Numbered from the stretch's first letter, positions 16,198-26,328 are shown. The stretch: 64,000 nucleotides of DNA from Streptomyces phaeoluteigriseus (GCF_001896135.2 NZ_MPOH02000001.1:61511-125510); one strand, 5' to 3'. Program-made: numbers and translations. Notes: generated from the sequence alone by a model not told the origin.

Positions 16198-17340
16198 GAG
16201 TTCTCCACTCCTCGTCGTGCTGAAGCCGGGTGCCGGTCGGCCGCCCTCGCGCGTGCGGAGGCGCCGTCCCCGTCCTCCTCCGGCGGAGGCGGGAACGGCC
16301 GCTGTTCCCCGAGCGCCCCGCCTGCTCGGCACCCAGGACCTATCCCTCCCCCGCCCGCTCCCACTACCTCACGATGCTCCGCCCCTTCACTCCGGCGGCC
16401 GACAGGATCGTCCGCGGCCGGTGCCCGCGAAACTCACCCGGCGTTGCCGGTGTTCCCGGCGTTCCCGGTGTTCCGGGACGGAGCGCGCCGACGATCTCCG
16501 TCCCGTTGGCGTACCGGCCGCCGTGGTCCGGTCGGCCGGATACGGGCGGTTCCCAGGTGGCGGTCGAGTTCGTCGCGCAGCGTGTTCGCCCGGGTCTGCG
16601 TCCCGGGCCCGTTCACGTTCCTCGCCGGGCGGGGGTACCGGTCGGCCCGGGGCCACACGGATGTCGTCGTCCGCGGCGGCTCAGGCTCGCAGGCCTCCTG
16701 CGCCGCGTACTCACATGGGTTGGTTCTCCCCCGGGGTCCGCGCCTCTGTGCGGCGCACCGCCACCTGAGCGGGTCGGCTCCGACCCGTGTCTCGCGGGCC
16801 GGGTCCGCCCCGTCGGGCCGGATGCGCAGCGTGTCGACGCGATGCTCCCGGACGGTCTCCACCAGTGCCGGTACACCCTCGACGGCGCCCGTCGGTTGGG
16901 CGGCCACGCATGCCCCGAGCGTGCCCTCCGCGTCGATCGCACGGCCGATCCGGTACGCCAGTTCATCGTCGAACGTCGCCGCCGGATCCACCGGCACCGG
17001 GAAGGCGGTCACTCCCCGCTCAGCCCGGCAGCCGCCGACGCGTGGGCCAAGGACAGCGCCGGGATGCCCCGGTGGGCGACAGCAGAGGTCGTACCGCACC
17101 AGGGCCTCCTGTTCACGGCCGTCATACGGCGAGCAGCGCGGCGGCCCGGCTCTGAGCGGCGGTGTGCGGGCCGCGGTGCTCGGCCGATCGCTCATGGCGG
17201 GGTCCATGGTCACGGCCAGGGCGGTGACGGTGGCGGCAGTGAGGTGGATGCGTCCGTTCACAGCGGCTCTCCGGCGGCAGGTGGCGGCTGTTCGACGGCA
17301 GGTGGCGGCTGTTCGACGGTCGTCGGCGGAAAGGGAGAAG
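16198..17340. other. 1.1-kb stretch without a confident gene; possible GH3 remnant
   Basis: No frame has a credible start, domain and codon bias together. On the minus strand, about 16930-17110 reads HPGAVLGPRVGG and then GVTAFPVPVDPAATFDDELA, YRIGRAIDAEG. This resembles the start of the GH3 beta-glucosidase barrel (substrate loop, then AxFDxxLA). The rest of the frame is low-complexity. A decayed glycosidase beside the rhamnosidase locus would be plausible. On the plus strand the region holds GTGTTCCCGGCGTTCC-type micro-repeats near 16445-16475. Confidence 0.3.
17277..17318. repeat. 21-bp direct repeat x2
   Basis: GCAGGTGGCGGCTG followed by TTCGACG occurs twice in perfect tandem, just before the terminator of the rhamnosidase gene. 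It is noncoding. Confidence 0.85.
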
Positions 17341-17373
17341 GGGCCGCCGAGAGTCAGGTTCTCGGCCGGCCCC
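17341..17373. terminator. Terminator of the rhamnosidase/ABC operon
   Basis: GGGCCGCCGAGA pairs with TCTCGGCCGGCCC with one bulged base and a short loop. It lies 26 bp after the rhamnosidase stop on the minus strand. Confidence 0.75.
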
Positions 17374-17398
17374 GGCTGGTGGGGTCGGAAAGATCAGG

Positions 17399-19985
17399 TC
17401 AGGCGGCCTCTGTGGCGAGTTCCGCCGTGTCCAGGACGTGTTCGCCCGGTCCCAGGGCGATCGGTGCGCAGCCGGGGAGTTCGGCGGTGGCGGTGCAGCC
17501 TTCCGGGACGGTGACGCGGGCCGTCAGTCCGGTGGCGGTCAGTTCCCAGAACAAGGACACCGTTCCGTACGGCGACTCGTGGCGGGTGCGGGCCCAGGTG
17601 ATGCCTCCGCCGGGGCGCGGCCGGAAGGCGATGGTCCGGTAGCCGGGTGCGGTGGCGGTGATGCCGCCGACGACGCGGTGCAGCCAGTCGGCGACGGCGC
17701 CCAGGGCGTAGTGGTTGAAGGACGTCATGCCGCCGGGGTTGAGGGTGCCGTCGGGGCGGAGGCTGTCCCAGCGCTCCCAGATGGTCGTCGCTCCCTGGGT
17801 GACCGGGTAGAGCCACGACGGGCATGCGGTCTGTGTGAGCAGCCGGTAGGCGACGTCGAGATGGCCGGTGTCGGTGAGGGCGTCGCAGATCAGCGGCGTT
17901 CCCACGAAGCCGGTCGCGATGCGGGCGTCGTCCTCGGCGACGAGTTGGGCCAGTCGATCGCCGGCGGGCTGCCGCTGGCGCGGAGTGAGCAGGCCGAAGG
18001 CGAGGGCGAGCGCGTAGGCGGTGGCACTGTCACTGGTCATCCGGCCGGTGGTCAGGACGTAGCGGCGCCGGAAGGCGTCGGCCACCTCGTCGGCGAGCGC
18101 CGTGTACCGAGCGGCATCCGCACCGTTCGCCAACTCCGCTGCTGCCAGGGCGAGATGGCGGGCGGAGTGGGCGAAGTAGGCGGTGGCGACGAGATGGCGG
18201 TCGGTGCGTCCGGCCGCGGGGTCGTCGGGCGGGGCGGCCGGGTCGAGCCAGTCCCCCAGTTGGACTCCGGTGTCCCACAGCCGGGTCGGGCCGGCGAGGC
18301 GCTCCACGAGGTCGACCCATGCCTTCGCCATGGGGTAGTGGCGGCGGAGCAGTCCCAGGTCGCCGAAGCGCTGGAACAGCGTCCACGGGGTGAGGGTGGC
18401 GACGTCTCCCCACCCGGCTCCCGGGTGGATCGGCGTCCACATCGGCTCGCCCGGGATGACGGGGACGTACCAGGGGACGGTGCCGTCGGGCAGCTGCTCC
18501 AGGCCGACGTCGGTGAGCCAGGAGTCGAGCAGGCCGGCGCAGTCGTAGAGGTAGCTGGCGGTGGGGGCGAAGACCTGGATGTCACCGGTCCAGCCGAGGC
18601 GTTCGTCGCGCTGGGGACAGTCGGTGGGGAGGTCGACGAAGTTGCCGCGCATGCTCCATACGACGTTCTCGTGGAGGCGGTCGACCAGCGAGTCGCTGCA
18701 CGTGAACCAGCCGGTGCGGCGCATGTCCGTGTGGTACACCCGGGCGGTCACCGCATCGGCCGTCAACTCTCCCGGCCAGCCCGTGACTTCGGCGTAGCGG
18801 AAGCCGTGCAGGGTGAAGCGCGGTTCCCAGGTGAGGGGGCCGCGGCCGGCGAGGATCAGGGTGTCGGTGGCGTAGGCCTCGCGCAGTGGTGCGGTGGCCA
18901 GTTCGCCGTCCTGGAGGACCTCGGCGTGCCGGAGGGTGAGGGTGGTGCCGGCCGGGCCGTCGACGGTGAGGTGGAGGCGGCGACCAGGTTCTGGCCGAAG
19001 TCGAGCAGGTGGCGGCGTCGTCGGTGCGGGTGACGGAGACCGGCGCGATCTCCTGGGTGCGGCGCACCGGTGGTCCGAGGGGGGCGACGAGGGTGCGGGG
19101 GTCGCGGCTTCGCACGGCGACCGGGGTACCGGACCAACCAGCCTGTGGAGTGGCCCAGTTCGGGTCGTCGAGGCGGGCGTCGAAGGTCTCCCCCTCGTAC
19201 AGGCCGCTGGTGAGGATCGGTCCGGGGGCGGCGCTCCAGGTCCCGTCCGTGGCGACCACCGTGGTCGTGCCGTCGTCGTGGGTCACTTCCAGCTGGGCGA
19301 TGAGGGACTGGTCGGTGCCGTAGATGTTGCGGGTGCCGCCGTCGAAGCCGTACTTGCCCCGGTACCAGCCGTCGCCGAGCCAGGCGCCGAGGGTGTTGGC
19401 GCCGCGGCCGAGGTGGGCGGTGACGTCGTGGGTGCGGTAGCGCAGGCGGTGCGGGTAGACCGTCCAGCCGGGTGCGAGGGTCTCGTCGCCGACGCGGCGA
19501 CCGTTGATCTCCACCTCGTACAGGCCGTGCGCCGTGACATAGAGGCGGGCGCGTTCGACGGGCCGGTCGAGGCGGAAGTCCTTGCGGACGCGGGCCGGTC
19601 GGCGGTCCGCCGACGGGTCCTCGTCCCAGGCGGCGCCCACCGGTACCGCCCGCCAGTCGCCGGGTTCCAGGAGTGCGGCCTCGACGGCGCGCGGCTCGCT
19701 CCACGCCGTCGGATCACCGGCGGCCGGTGTCCAGACGCGGACCCGTACCGTGGCGCGTTCGCGCGAGGACAGCGGCGGTCCGGGCCAGGCCACGAGCACC
19801 TGGTCGCGGCTCGCGACGCGGCCGGTGCGCTCGACGCGGCCTGCGCGGGCGACTTCCAGTTCGTACGCCTCCTGGGGACCGGCGCCCGATGGCAGGGTCC
19901 AGGTCAGGCGGGGGGCGGGGGCGCCGATGCCGAGGCCGTCCGTGAGGTGTTCGAAGGACACCGGGGAGGGCTGAGGGGGGAGCAA
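17399..19985 (-). CDS. Alpha-L-rhamnosidase (GH78), two single-base frame breaks
   Basis: Joined across two breaks, the product is about 862 residues, normal for GH78. The N-terminal accessory beta-domain is SFEHLTDGLGIGAPAPRLTW. The carbohydrate-binding domain has GLYEVEINGRRVGDETLAPG and LGDGWYRGKYGFDG. The barrel carries VVWSMRGNFVDLPTDCPQRD and ERLGWTGDIQVFAPTA, the catalytic acid region. The frame is lost near 19012 (ACCTGCTCGAC, expected ACCCTGCTCGAC) and again near 18984 (GTCGCCGCCTC, expected GTCGCCCGCCTC). Each lacks one C of a CCC run, so the intact reading is LLDFGQNLVARLHLTV. It cleaves terminal alpha-L-rhamnose from oligosaccharides or glycosides. No signal peptide is seen, so uptake by the ABC transporter upstream probably comes first. 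The operon is LacI-controlled. Confidence 0.82.
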
Positions 19986-20040
19986 AGGGAACCTTTCTGC
20001 ACGTGCGGGCGGTGCGGGCCGGTCGTGTGGTGGGCGGGGA

Positions 20041-20940
20041 TCAGCCCTTGACCGCTCCCGAGGTGAGGCCCTTCATGACCTTCTGGTTGAGGAAGAGGTA
20101 GATCAGGAGGGTGCCGAAGATGTTGATGCAGATGGCGGCGAAGAGTGGGCCGTACTGGGTGGCGCCGAAGTCGCCGGTGAAGTTGAGCAGTCCGACCTGG
20201 ACGGTGCGCAGGTCCTGGTTGTTGGTGAAGGTCAGCGCGATGAGCAGGTCGTTCCAGATGAAGAAGAACTGCACCAGCCCGACGGTGAGCAGGGCGTTGC
20301 GGACCAGCGGCACGCTGATGGTCCAGAACGCGCGCAGGATGCCGGCGCCGTCGATGGTGGCGGCCTCGAACAGTTCCCGGGGGACGCTCCGGTAGTAGGT
20401 GGCCATCATGAAGACGGTCAGCGGCAGGCCGGTTCCGGTGTAGGTGAGGATCAGCGGCCACAGGGTGCCGGACAGGCCGGTCCGGAAGTACACGGTGAAC
20501 AGCGGCAGCAGGATCATCTGCGGCGGCACCATCATCCCGGCTAGGAAGACCAGCAGGGTGAGGCTGCGGCCCTTCCACACCATGATCTGCAGCGCGAACC
20601 CGGCGGCGGTGCCGAGGAGCAGCATCAGCGCGAGGGCCGGGACGACCGCGAGGAGGCTGTTCTGGACGTACAGGCCGATGTTGCCGGTGGTCCAGGCCTC
20701 GGTGTAGTTGGCCCACTGCCAGGTGGTGGGAAGGCTCCAGGTGGAGTTGTTCAGGTAGGCGTCGTTGGACTTCAGCGACGTCAGGAACATCCAGACCAGC
20801 GGGTAGATCTCGACGACCAGCAGCAGCGCGACGACGGCCTTCACCCACAGCCGGCGTCCGCGGCGGCGCGGGACGGCTCCGGACGGGCCCCGCCGTCGTC
20901 GAAGGTTCGCGGAGGTCTTCACAGGTGTGTCGACGGCCAT
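20041..20940 (-). CDS. Sugar ABC transporter permease (MalG type)
   Basis: The product has 299 residues and six predicted membrane helices (for example WVKAVVALLLVVEIYPLVWM and LLAVVPALALMLLLGTAAGF). The EAA loop is ELFEAATIDGAGILRAFWTI, which docks on the shared ATPase. CUT1-family importers take up oligosaccharides or glycosides. The ATPase is not encoded here, as in most Streptomyces sugar systems, which use MsiK from elsewhere. The start ATG 20940 (MAVDTPVKT) lies 5 bp after the stop of the other permease. The rhamnosidase follows downstream, so the likely substrate is a rhamnose-containing sugar. Confidence 0.93.
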   Translation of the reverse strand: MAVDTPVKTSANLRRRRGPSGAVPRRRGRRLWVKAVVALLLVVEIYPLVWMFLTSLKSNDAYLNNSTWSLPTTWQWANYTEAWTTGNIGLYVQNSLLAVVPALALMLLLGTAAGFALQIMVWKGRSLTLLVFLAGMMVPPQMILLPLFTVYFRTGLSGTLWPLILTYTGTGLPLTVFMMATYYRSVPRELFEAATIDGAGILRAFWTISVPLVRNALLTVGLVQFFFIWNDLLIALTFTNNQDLRTVQVGLLNFTGDFGATQYGPLFAAICINIFGTLLIYLFLNQKVMKGLTSGAVKG

Positions 20941-20945
20941 GGTTC

Positions 20946-21830
20946 TCAGCCCTCCGTGAGGTCGCGCCGCGAGACGCGGTAGACGACCAGGCTCACCAGC
21001 AGGCACACCACGGTCAGCAGCAGGGCGATGGTGCTGCCGTAGCCGTACTCGCTGTAGGTGAACGACGTCTGGAACATGTACAGGGTCAGCGGTGTGGTGC
21101 CGTTGCCGGGGCCGCCGTTGGTGAGGGCGACGATGGAGTCGAAGACCTTCAGCGTGCCGTTGACGCTGAAGATCAGGGACGACATCAGCACGGGCAGGGA
21201 CAGCGGCAGCACGATGTGGCGCACCAGCCTGAGTCCTGTCGCGCCGTCGAGGCGTGCCGACTCCAGGACCTCGTCGGGGATGTCGACGAGACCGGCGAAG
21301 AGCAGGACGGCGTAGAAGCCCATGGAGCGCCAGATGTCCATGCCCACGAGGACCCAGAAGGCGCTGCCGGCGCTGCCGAAGAAGTCGACCGAGTCGATGC
21401 CGACCGCGTTGAGCAGGGCGTTGACCGGGCCGGTCTGCGGGGCCACCTGGAAGAGCTTCTGGAACAGCAGGCCGACGGCGACGGTCGGCAGGACGACGGG
21501 GAAGAACACCAGCGTGCGGATCAGCGCGGAGGCGCGCCGGAGGAAGAAGACGTACAGCAGGGCCAGCAGGTAGCCGGCGACGACCTGGCCGACGGTGACG
21601 ACGACGGCGTACTTGAGGGTGAACCAGAGGGAGTCGCGGACGGCGGGGTCGTCGAGGAGGCGGGTGAAGTTGGCGACGCCGTTTCCGGTGAAGCCGTCGA
21701 TGGAGTTGCCCTCGGTGAAGGAGTACCCGAGTGACCACACCATCGGGATCAGCATGATCAGGGAGTAGACGAGGAGGGCGGGACCGAGCAGGATCGCGAT
21801 CGCCCTGCGGTCACCGAGTACGCGGTGCAT
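20946..21830 (-). CDS. Sugar ABC transporter permease (MalF type)
   Basis: The product has 294 residues and six membrane helices, beginning AIAILLGPALLVYSLIMLIP. The EAA motif is EVLESARLDGATGLRLVRHI. It forms the heterodimeric channel with the MalG-type permease 5 bp downstream. It stands about 100 bp after the binding-protein gene in the same operon. Its family is certain; substrate assignment rests on the rhamnosidase and LacI context. Confidence 0.93.
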   Translation of the reverse strand: MHRVLGDRRAIAILLGPALLVYSLIMLIPMVWSLGYSFTEGNSIDGFTGNGVANFTRLLDDPAVRDSLWFTLKYAVVVTVGQVVAGYLLALLYVFFLRRASALIRTLVFFPVVLPTVAVGLLFQKLFQVAPQTGPVNALLNAVGIDSVDFFGSAGSAFWVLVGMDIWRSMGFYAVLLFAGLVDIPDEVLESARLDGATGLRLVRHIVLPLSLPVLMSSLIFSVNGTLKVFDSIVALTNGGPGNGTTPLTLYMFQTSFTYSEYGYGSTIALLLTVVCLLVSLVVYRVSRRDLTEG

Positions 21831-21931
21831 GGGTGGTGTCCACTTCGATTCCGTTGAAGAGACCTGCCGGACGGGGCCGGGGGCGGCTCACGCGGGGTGC
21901 GCGAGGAGGCCGGTGGGCCGCCCCGGGCGGA

Positions 21932-23248
21932 TCACCGGGCGGCGAGCGCGTCCTGGACGGTCCGCATGAACTGCTGCGGGCTCATGCTTCCGGCGACCAG
22001 GCTCGCCGCGTTGGTCTGGCTGACGGTGGTGGCCTTGGTGCTGAACAGGGCCTCGAACCACAGCACGTTCTGCTTCGAGGTGCTGATGGTGTCGCGGACC
22101 TGGGTGGTGACCGCGTTGGCGTCCTTCACCTCGGTGTTGACCTTGAAGCCGGAGATGGAGCCGTGGTCCTTCAGCGCGGTGGTGCCGTAGTTCTTGGCGA
22201 TGCAGGAGACCCAGTCGCCGGTCCTGTCGTCGAAGGAACCGGCGCCGAGGGTGATGCCGAGGCCGACGTTGGAGGGGTACTGGTCGATGGCGCCCTTGCC
22301 GCCGGAGACGGCCGGGAAGGGCATGAAGCCGACGTTCTCGGCGCCGACCTTGTTCTGCTTGTCGTCGGCGATGTTCGCCAGTGCCCAGCTGCCCATGTAG
22401 AACATGGCGGCCTTGCCGGTGAGGAACTGGTTCATGGCGGTGTCGTAGTCGATCGAGCCGACGCCCTTGCCGAAGTAGCCCTTCTCGCCGAGGGCGGCGA
22501 TCTCCTCCGCGGCCTTGACGTACTCCGGGTCGGTCAGCTTCGCCTTGCCGTCGGCGACGTCCTGCAAGGCGTACGGCCCCAGGCTGCGATACAGGTAGCC
22601 GCTGATCATCCGGGTCAGTGGCCAGCCCTGCTGACCGGAGGCGGAGAACGGCTGAATGCCCTTCGCCTCCAGCTTCGCCGCGGCCGACTCCAGTTCCGCC
22701 CAGGTGCCGGGGACCGTCAGCCCGTTGTCCTGGAACAGCTTCTTGTTGTAGAAGATCCCCTCGATGTTGTACTCGTACGGCAGCACCTCCAGCTTGCCGC
22801 CGTACAGGGCCTTGATCGTGGAAACCGCGGCCGGCTCGAGCTGGAGGTAGACGCCGAGGTCCTTCAGCTCCTTCTCCAGATCGGCGACCTTGCCCGACTT
22901 CGCCAACTGCTGGGTCAGCGCGGGGGCGTTGCCCGCCGCGAACTGGACCGGCAGCGCGTTCTGGCCGGCCAGCAGCTGGAGCTTCTGGTCCAGGCTCGCC
23001 TGGGGAACGGTCTCCACCTTCAGCGGCAGGGCGTCGTTCGCGGCCTTGCAGGCGCCTTTGGACAGGGTGCCCAGCGCCGTCTTGACGGTGGTGTTCTCGG
23101 TGACGCTCAGGTAGCTGAAGTCCTTCGGAGCGGCCGAGGAGCCACCACCACTGCCGCCGCAGGCGGTGGCGAGCAGCGCCAGCGAGGCGGCGCCGGCGGT
23201 GAACAGGGGCAGACGCGCACGGCGGGCACGGGGCATGCGAGGGGACAC
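21932..23248 (-). CDS. Extracellular sugar-binding lipoprotein (ABC transporter)
   Basis: The product is 438 residues. A lipoprotein signal begins RRARLPLFTAGAASLALLAT and ends at the lipobox LLATAC, so the mature protein is anchored by Cys. The solute-binding body shows VPYEYN-like hinge segments (EVLPYEYNIEGIFYNKKLFQ, GTWAELESAAAKLEAKGIQP) typical of CUT1 binding proteins. I chose GTG 23248, with GGGAG 7 nt upstream; ATG 23236 is also possible. It delivers a glycoside to the two permeases downstream. It is the first gene of the operon, 86 bp after the LacI operator, so it should be the most tightly controlled. Confidence 0.93.
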   Translation of the reverse strand: MSPRMPRARRARLPLFTAGAASLALLATACGGSGGGSSAAPKDFSYLSVTENTTVKTALGTLSKGACKAANDALPLKVETVPQASLDQKLQLLAGQNALPVQFAAGNAPALTQQLAKSGKVADLEKELKDLGVYLQLEPAAVSTIKALYGGKLEVLPYEYNIEGIFYNKKLFQDNGLTVPGTWAELESAAAKLEAKGIQPFSASGQQGWPLTRMISGYLYRSLGPYALQDVADGKAKLTDPEYVKAAEEIAALGEKGYFGKGVGSIDYDTAMNQFLTGKAAMFYMGSWALANIADDKQNKVGAENVGFMPFPAVSGGKGAIDQYPSNVGLGITLGAGSFDDRTGDWVSCIAKNYGTTALKDHGSISGFKVNTEVKDANAVTTQVRDTISTSKQNVLWFEALFSTKATTVSQTNAASLVAGSMSPQQFMRTVQDALAAR

Positions 23249-23334
23249 GGAGGACTCCCGGAGGTCTTTGAGAGGAGAGCGAGGAGTTGGGGAGCGGCGC
23301 AGAGGGCGAGGAACGAGGCCCGGCACGCTACCTG

Positions 23335-23358
23335 GAGAGCGTTTTGTAAAACGTTCTC
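23335..23358. promoter_or_regulatory. LacI-type operator of the rhamnoside operon
   Basis: GAGAGCGTTTTG-TAAAACGTTCTC is an almost perfect 24-bp inverted repeat with a central TTTTGTAAAA. Its form (GAGARCGTTTTACAAAACG) fits LacI-family sites. It lies between the binding-protein gene and the divergent LacI gene, 86 bp before the former's start. Confidence 0.85.
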
Positions 23359-23443
23359 TACGGCGAGTGGGCAACACCCTGCACCGCTCCCCCGCTCCCG
23401 TCAAGACACGGCCCGGTAACACCACGGTCACCCGCCGGAAGAC

Positions 23444-23472
23444 TTGACGGGCCCCAGGGAGTAACGTGTAGA
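23444..23472 (+). promoter_or_regulatory. Candidate promoter of the lacI-type gene
   Basis: TTGACG and TGTAGA are separated by 17 bp, a housekeeping-like spacing with a weak minus-10. The LacI-family start follows 33 bp downstream. Confidence 0.45.
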
Positions 23473-23505
23473 CCGTTATACCTACGGACACCTACGTCGA
23501 CGCCT

Positions 23506-24573
23506 ATGACAACCGGAGCGCTGCCGATGGACCGGGCCGGGACGCCGAAGAACAGACGCACGACCATCACCGATGTCGCCCGGCACGCCGGCGTGTCCAC
23601 CGCCGCGGTCTCCAAGGTGATGCGCAACGCCTACGGCGTGAGTCCGGCCATGCAGGAGAAGGTCAGGGCCGCCATCGCCGAACTCGGCTACCGCCCGCAC
23701 GCGGCGGCACGCGGCATGCGCGGGCGGACCTACACGATCGGCGTGCTGCTGGACAACGTCCGCAACGCCTTCTTCGCGGACATCCTCGACGGCATCCGGG
23801 ACGAACTCCGCCAGACGGAGTACACCGTGCTGATCGGCGCGGCCGGGTTCGAGCCGGAGGAGCAGGCGAAGACCATCCGTGCCATGGAGGACCGCCAGAT
23901 GGACGGGCTGATCCTCATCGCACCGGGAACCCCGCGGGACGAAGTGCTGACCACGGCCGCGTCGATCCCGACCGTCGTGATCGGTCACCACGACGCAGCC
24001 GACACCCACGACTCGGTCGTCGACGCCGACGACATCGGCGCCGGCCTGGTCGTCGACCACCTGGTCGCGCTCGGCCACCGTGACATCGCCCTGGTCTCGG
24101 CGCCGGGCACCAGGACCAACCGGTGGAAGCGCACCCCCGAGATCGTGCTGAGCGACGGCTACCTGCGGGCCATGGAGCGGCACGGTCTCGCGGAGCGGGC
24201 GCGCGTGCAGCACGCCGCGTACTCCGACGACGGCGGATTCGAGGCGGGCATGACCCTGCTGACCGCCGACCGCCCGCCGACCGCCGTGATGACCGGCGCC
24301 GACGTCGCCGCCCTGGGCATCTACCGCGCCGCCCACGAACTCGGCCTGCGCATCCCGGACGACCTCTCGCTCGTCGGCTACAACAACACCGCCCTCGCCG
24401 CCCTGGCCCCCGTCCAGCTGACCAGCGTCGACCAGGCCGGCCACACCATGGGCTCCTCCGCAGCCCGCATGCTCGTCGAACGCGTCGAAAGCCGACGCGA
24501 CAGGGCCATGCGGACGACGATGACGCCCCGACTGGTGGTGCGCGGCAGCACCGCGGCGCCACGGGTGCGCTAG
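23506..24573 (+). CDS. LacI family transcriptional regulator
   Basis: The product has 355 residues. The LacI HTH is TTITDVARHAGVSTAAVSKV followed by the hinge helix YRPHAAARGMRG. The C-terminal periplasmic-binding-like domain contains YTIGVLLDNVRNAFFADILD and ends in TSVDQAGHTMGSSAARMLVE. The effector is presumably a rhamnose-containing sugar. It is divergent from the binding-protein operon, with one strong operator between them. ATG 23506 or ATG 23527 could be the start; both precede the HTH. It represses the transport/rhamnosidase operon and possibly itself. Confidence 0.93.
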   Translation: MTTGALPMDRAGTPKNRRTTITDVARHAGVSTAAVSKVMRNAYGVSPAMQEKVRAAIAELGYRPHAAARGMRGRTYTIGVLLDNVRNAFFADILDGIRDELRQTEYTVLIGAAGFEPEEQAKTIRAMEDRQMDGLILIAPGTPRDEVLTTAASIPTVVIGHHDAADTHDSVVDADDIGAGLVVDHLVALGHRDIALVSAPGTRTNRWKRTPEIVLSDGYLRAMERHGLAERARVQHAAYSDDGGFEAGMTLLTADRPPTAVMTGADVAALGIYRAAHELGLRIPDDLSLVGYNNTALAALAPVQLTSVDQAGHTMGSSAARMLVERVESRRDRAMRTTMTPRLVVRGSTAAPRVR

Positions 24574-24660
24574 ACGGTGGACCGGTGCCTGCCCAACCGT
24601 GGCCGGCGTGCGCCGGGTGCCAGGGGCCGGCGCCAGATGCCAGGTGTCACGCACCAGGGG

Positions 24661-24691
24661 CCAGGTGCCAGGTGCCAGGTGCCAGGTGCCA
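24661..24691. repeat. Heptamer tandem repeat CCAGGTG
   Basis: Four perfect CCAGGTG units are present, with degenerate copies extending about 50 bp upstream (GCCAGATGCCAGGTGTCA). It is noncoding, downstream of the lacI-type gene. It is the third heptamer array in the window, with a different unit sequence each time. Confidence 0.9.
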
Positions 24692-24730
24692 TGGAACGGA
24701 CGGCCACTCGCGCGGGTGACGGGCCTCCGC

Positions 24731-24806
24731 GGGAACGGCCGGGCCTGCGGACGGCGGACGCCCCTCGCGGGAACGGCCGGGCCTGCGGACGGCGGACGCC
24801 CCTCGC
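24731..24806. repeat. 38-bp direct repeat x2 plus partial third
   Basis: The unit starts GGGAACGGCCGGGCCTGCGG and repeats with a 38-bp period, followed by a partial third copy from 24807. It fills the gap between the LacI gene and the MFS gene. It is noncoding. Confidence 0.85.
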
Positions 24807-24858
24807 GGGAACGGCGGGCGCGCGCCGCGGGAACGGCGGGCGCCCGCCCCGCGGTCGG

Positions 24859-26096
24859 TCAAGGCTGCTCCGGAGCCCGCCGGGGCAGCGGGATCCGTGT
24901 GCGGCGGACGAGCGGCAGGAGCACGGCCGAGACCACCAGGGTGGCCAGGCCGAGCAGCCCGACGGCGGAGGCGAGGCTGCCGAGCACGTCCTTGCCGCCG
25001 AGGAGCACCAGTGGGCAGACGAACTCGCCGAGGAAGAACGCCGCCGTCCACAGTCCGATGCCGCGCCCCCGGTCGGCGTAGTCCAGCCGCGACATCGCCA
25101 GCGTCAGCAGCGACGGCAGGAGCAGACCCGTACCGACGCAGTTGAGCACGGCGCCCGCGATCAGCAGGGGCAGGTCGTCCGCCACCCCCATGACGAGGAA
25201 GCCGGCGCCGCACAGCAGGAGGAGAACGGGCAGCCGGCGGCGCGGATCACCGGTGAGGCGGGTGAAGACGACGGAGCCGAGGACGGTGGCGGCACTGGCC
25301 AGGGCCGTGACCGCGCCGATCGCTCCGGTGGAGCCCACGTCCAGGTCGTCGAGGAGGTAGGACATCTCGACGGGCACGGTGTAGAAGACGACGGCGCCGA
25401 AGACCGTGAGGAGGCAGAGCCCCGCCATGCGGCGCACCGGGAAGGGCCGGGGCCCGGCCACCGGTTCCGTGGTCGCCGGGAGCCGGGTCGGGGTCGGGGC
25501 CGGGAGCGCGCGGGCCATCACGGGGGCGAGGAGCAGGCCGACCGCGTAGAGCCAGAAGGGCGCCCGCCAGCCCGCCGTCCCCAGGGCGCCACCCAGCACG
25601 AAGAAGACGGTGGCGGACGCGGACGCGCACATGGTCTGCAGGGCGAGGTAGCGGTCGCGGACCGGCCGGAGTAGTAGTCGCCGATGAGCGTGGTGCAGGC
25701 GGTCATGATCACCGCCTCGGCGACGCCCACCAGGACGCGGCTGAGCAGGATGCCGTGCAGCGAGTCGAGCCAGAGCGGGAGCGTGCCGAACAGCGCGTAC
25801 AGGACGGTGGCCGCCACGAGCAGCCGCTTGCGGCCCAGTCGGTCGACCACGACCCCCGCGAACGGCGCGAGCAGGGCCAGTGACAGGGCCGGGACGGTCA
25901 GCACGAGAGGCACCAGGGCCGCACTGCCGGTGACGCCCTCGAAGTGGTCCTGCATCCGGGGCAGCACCGGAGCGAGGAGCACCGCGCCGAGAACGGGCAG
26001 ACAACTGCCGGTCATCAGCAGAACGGCGGGCAGTCTCCCCCGTACGGCCGGGAGTCCGGCGTGGTCGCGGGCGGGTGGGGCAGCGGGTGCGGGCAT
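24859..26096 (-). CDS. MFS transporter, 12-helix exporter, one missing base
   Basis: Joined across one break, the product is about 412 residues. Helices 1-6 begin PAVLLMTGSCLPVLGAVLLA. The loop-2/3 MFS motif is FAGVVVDRLGRKRLLV. Loop 4 and helix 4 are LLSRVLVGVAEAVIMTACTT. The frame is lost near 25668 at GACTACTACTCCGGCCGGTC; one extra G or C there yields GDYYSG then VRDRYLALQTMCASASATVF. The C-terminal half has six further helices and ends in ALLxPLVRRTRIPLPRR. It probably exports a small molecule. Its substrate is unknown and its neighbours do not help. Confidence 0.8.
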
Positions 26097-26265
26097 GGCG
26101 GCACTCCAGGGCGCGGGGCGGGAAGGGGGCGCCGCGTGACGGACGGTCCGGATGCGGGGTCCGGCCGAGCTGATGTCGGCGCACGGGCGCGGGATGTGCC
26201 ACGACTATGCGTTCCGGGCGTCGGCCTGCCCACCCCCCGCGCGATCCAAGTTGCCGATGCCGTCG

Positions 26266-26280
26266 ATCCACGGCGTGGAT
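26266..26280. promoter_or_regulatory. Inverted repeat between the MFS gene and the LysR gene end
   Basis: ATCCACG-G-CGTGGAT is a perfect 7-bp inverted repeat, 170 bp upstream of the MFS start. The ATC-N9-GAT form is LysR-like, but it lies downstream of the LysR gene. It could regulate the MFS gene or be a weak terminator. Confidence 0.3.
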
Positions 26281-26328
26281 AGGCCATGGGGCGAACCAGG
26301 CCCGCGGCAGTCGCGGTGCCGCCGTGCG

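Noticed and set aside
16434..17261. Real 275-residue minus-strand gene
   Set aside because: Only a short central part looks like a GH3 segment; the rest is low-complexity and ends in GNAGNTGNAG repeats, so it is treated as a possible remnant.
26266..26280. LysR operator for the aromatic operon
   Set aside because: It lies downstream of the LysR gene and far from the aromatic promoter; the site near 27332 is a better candidate.
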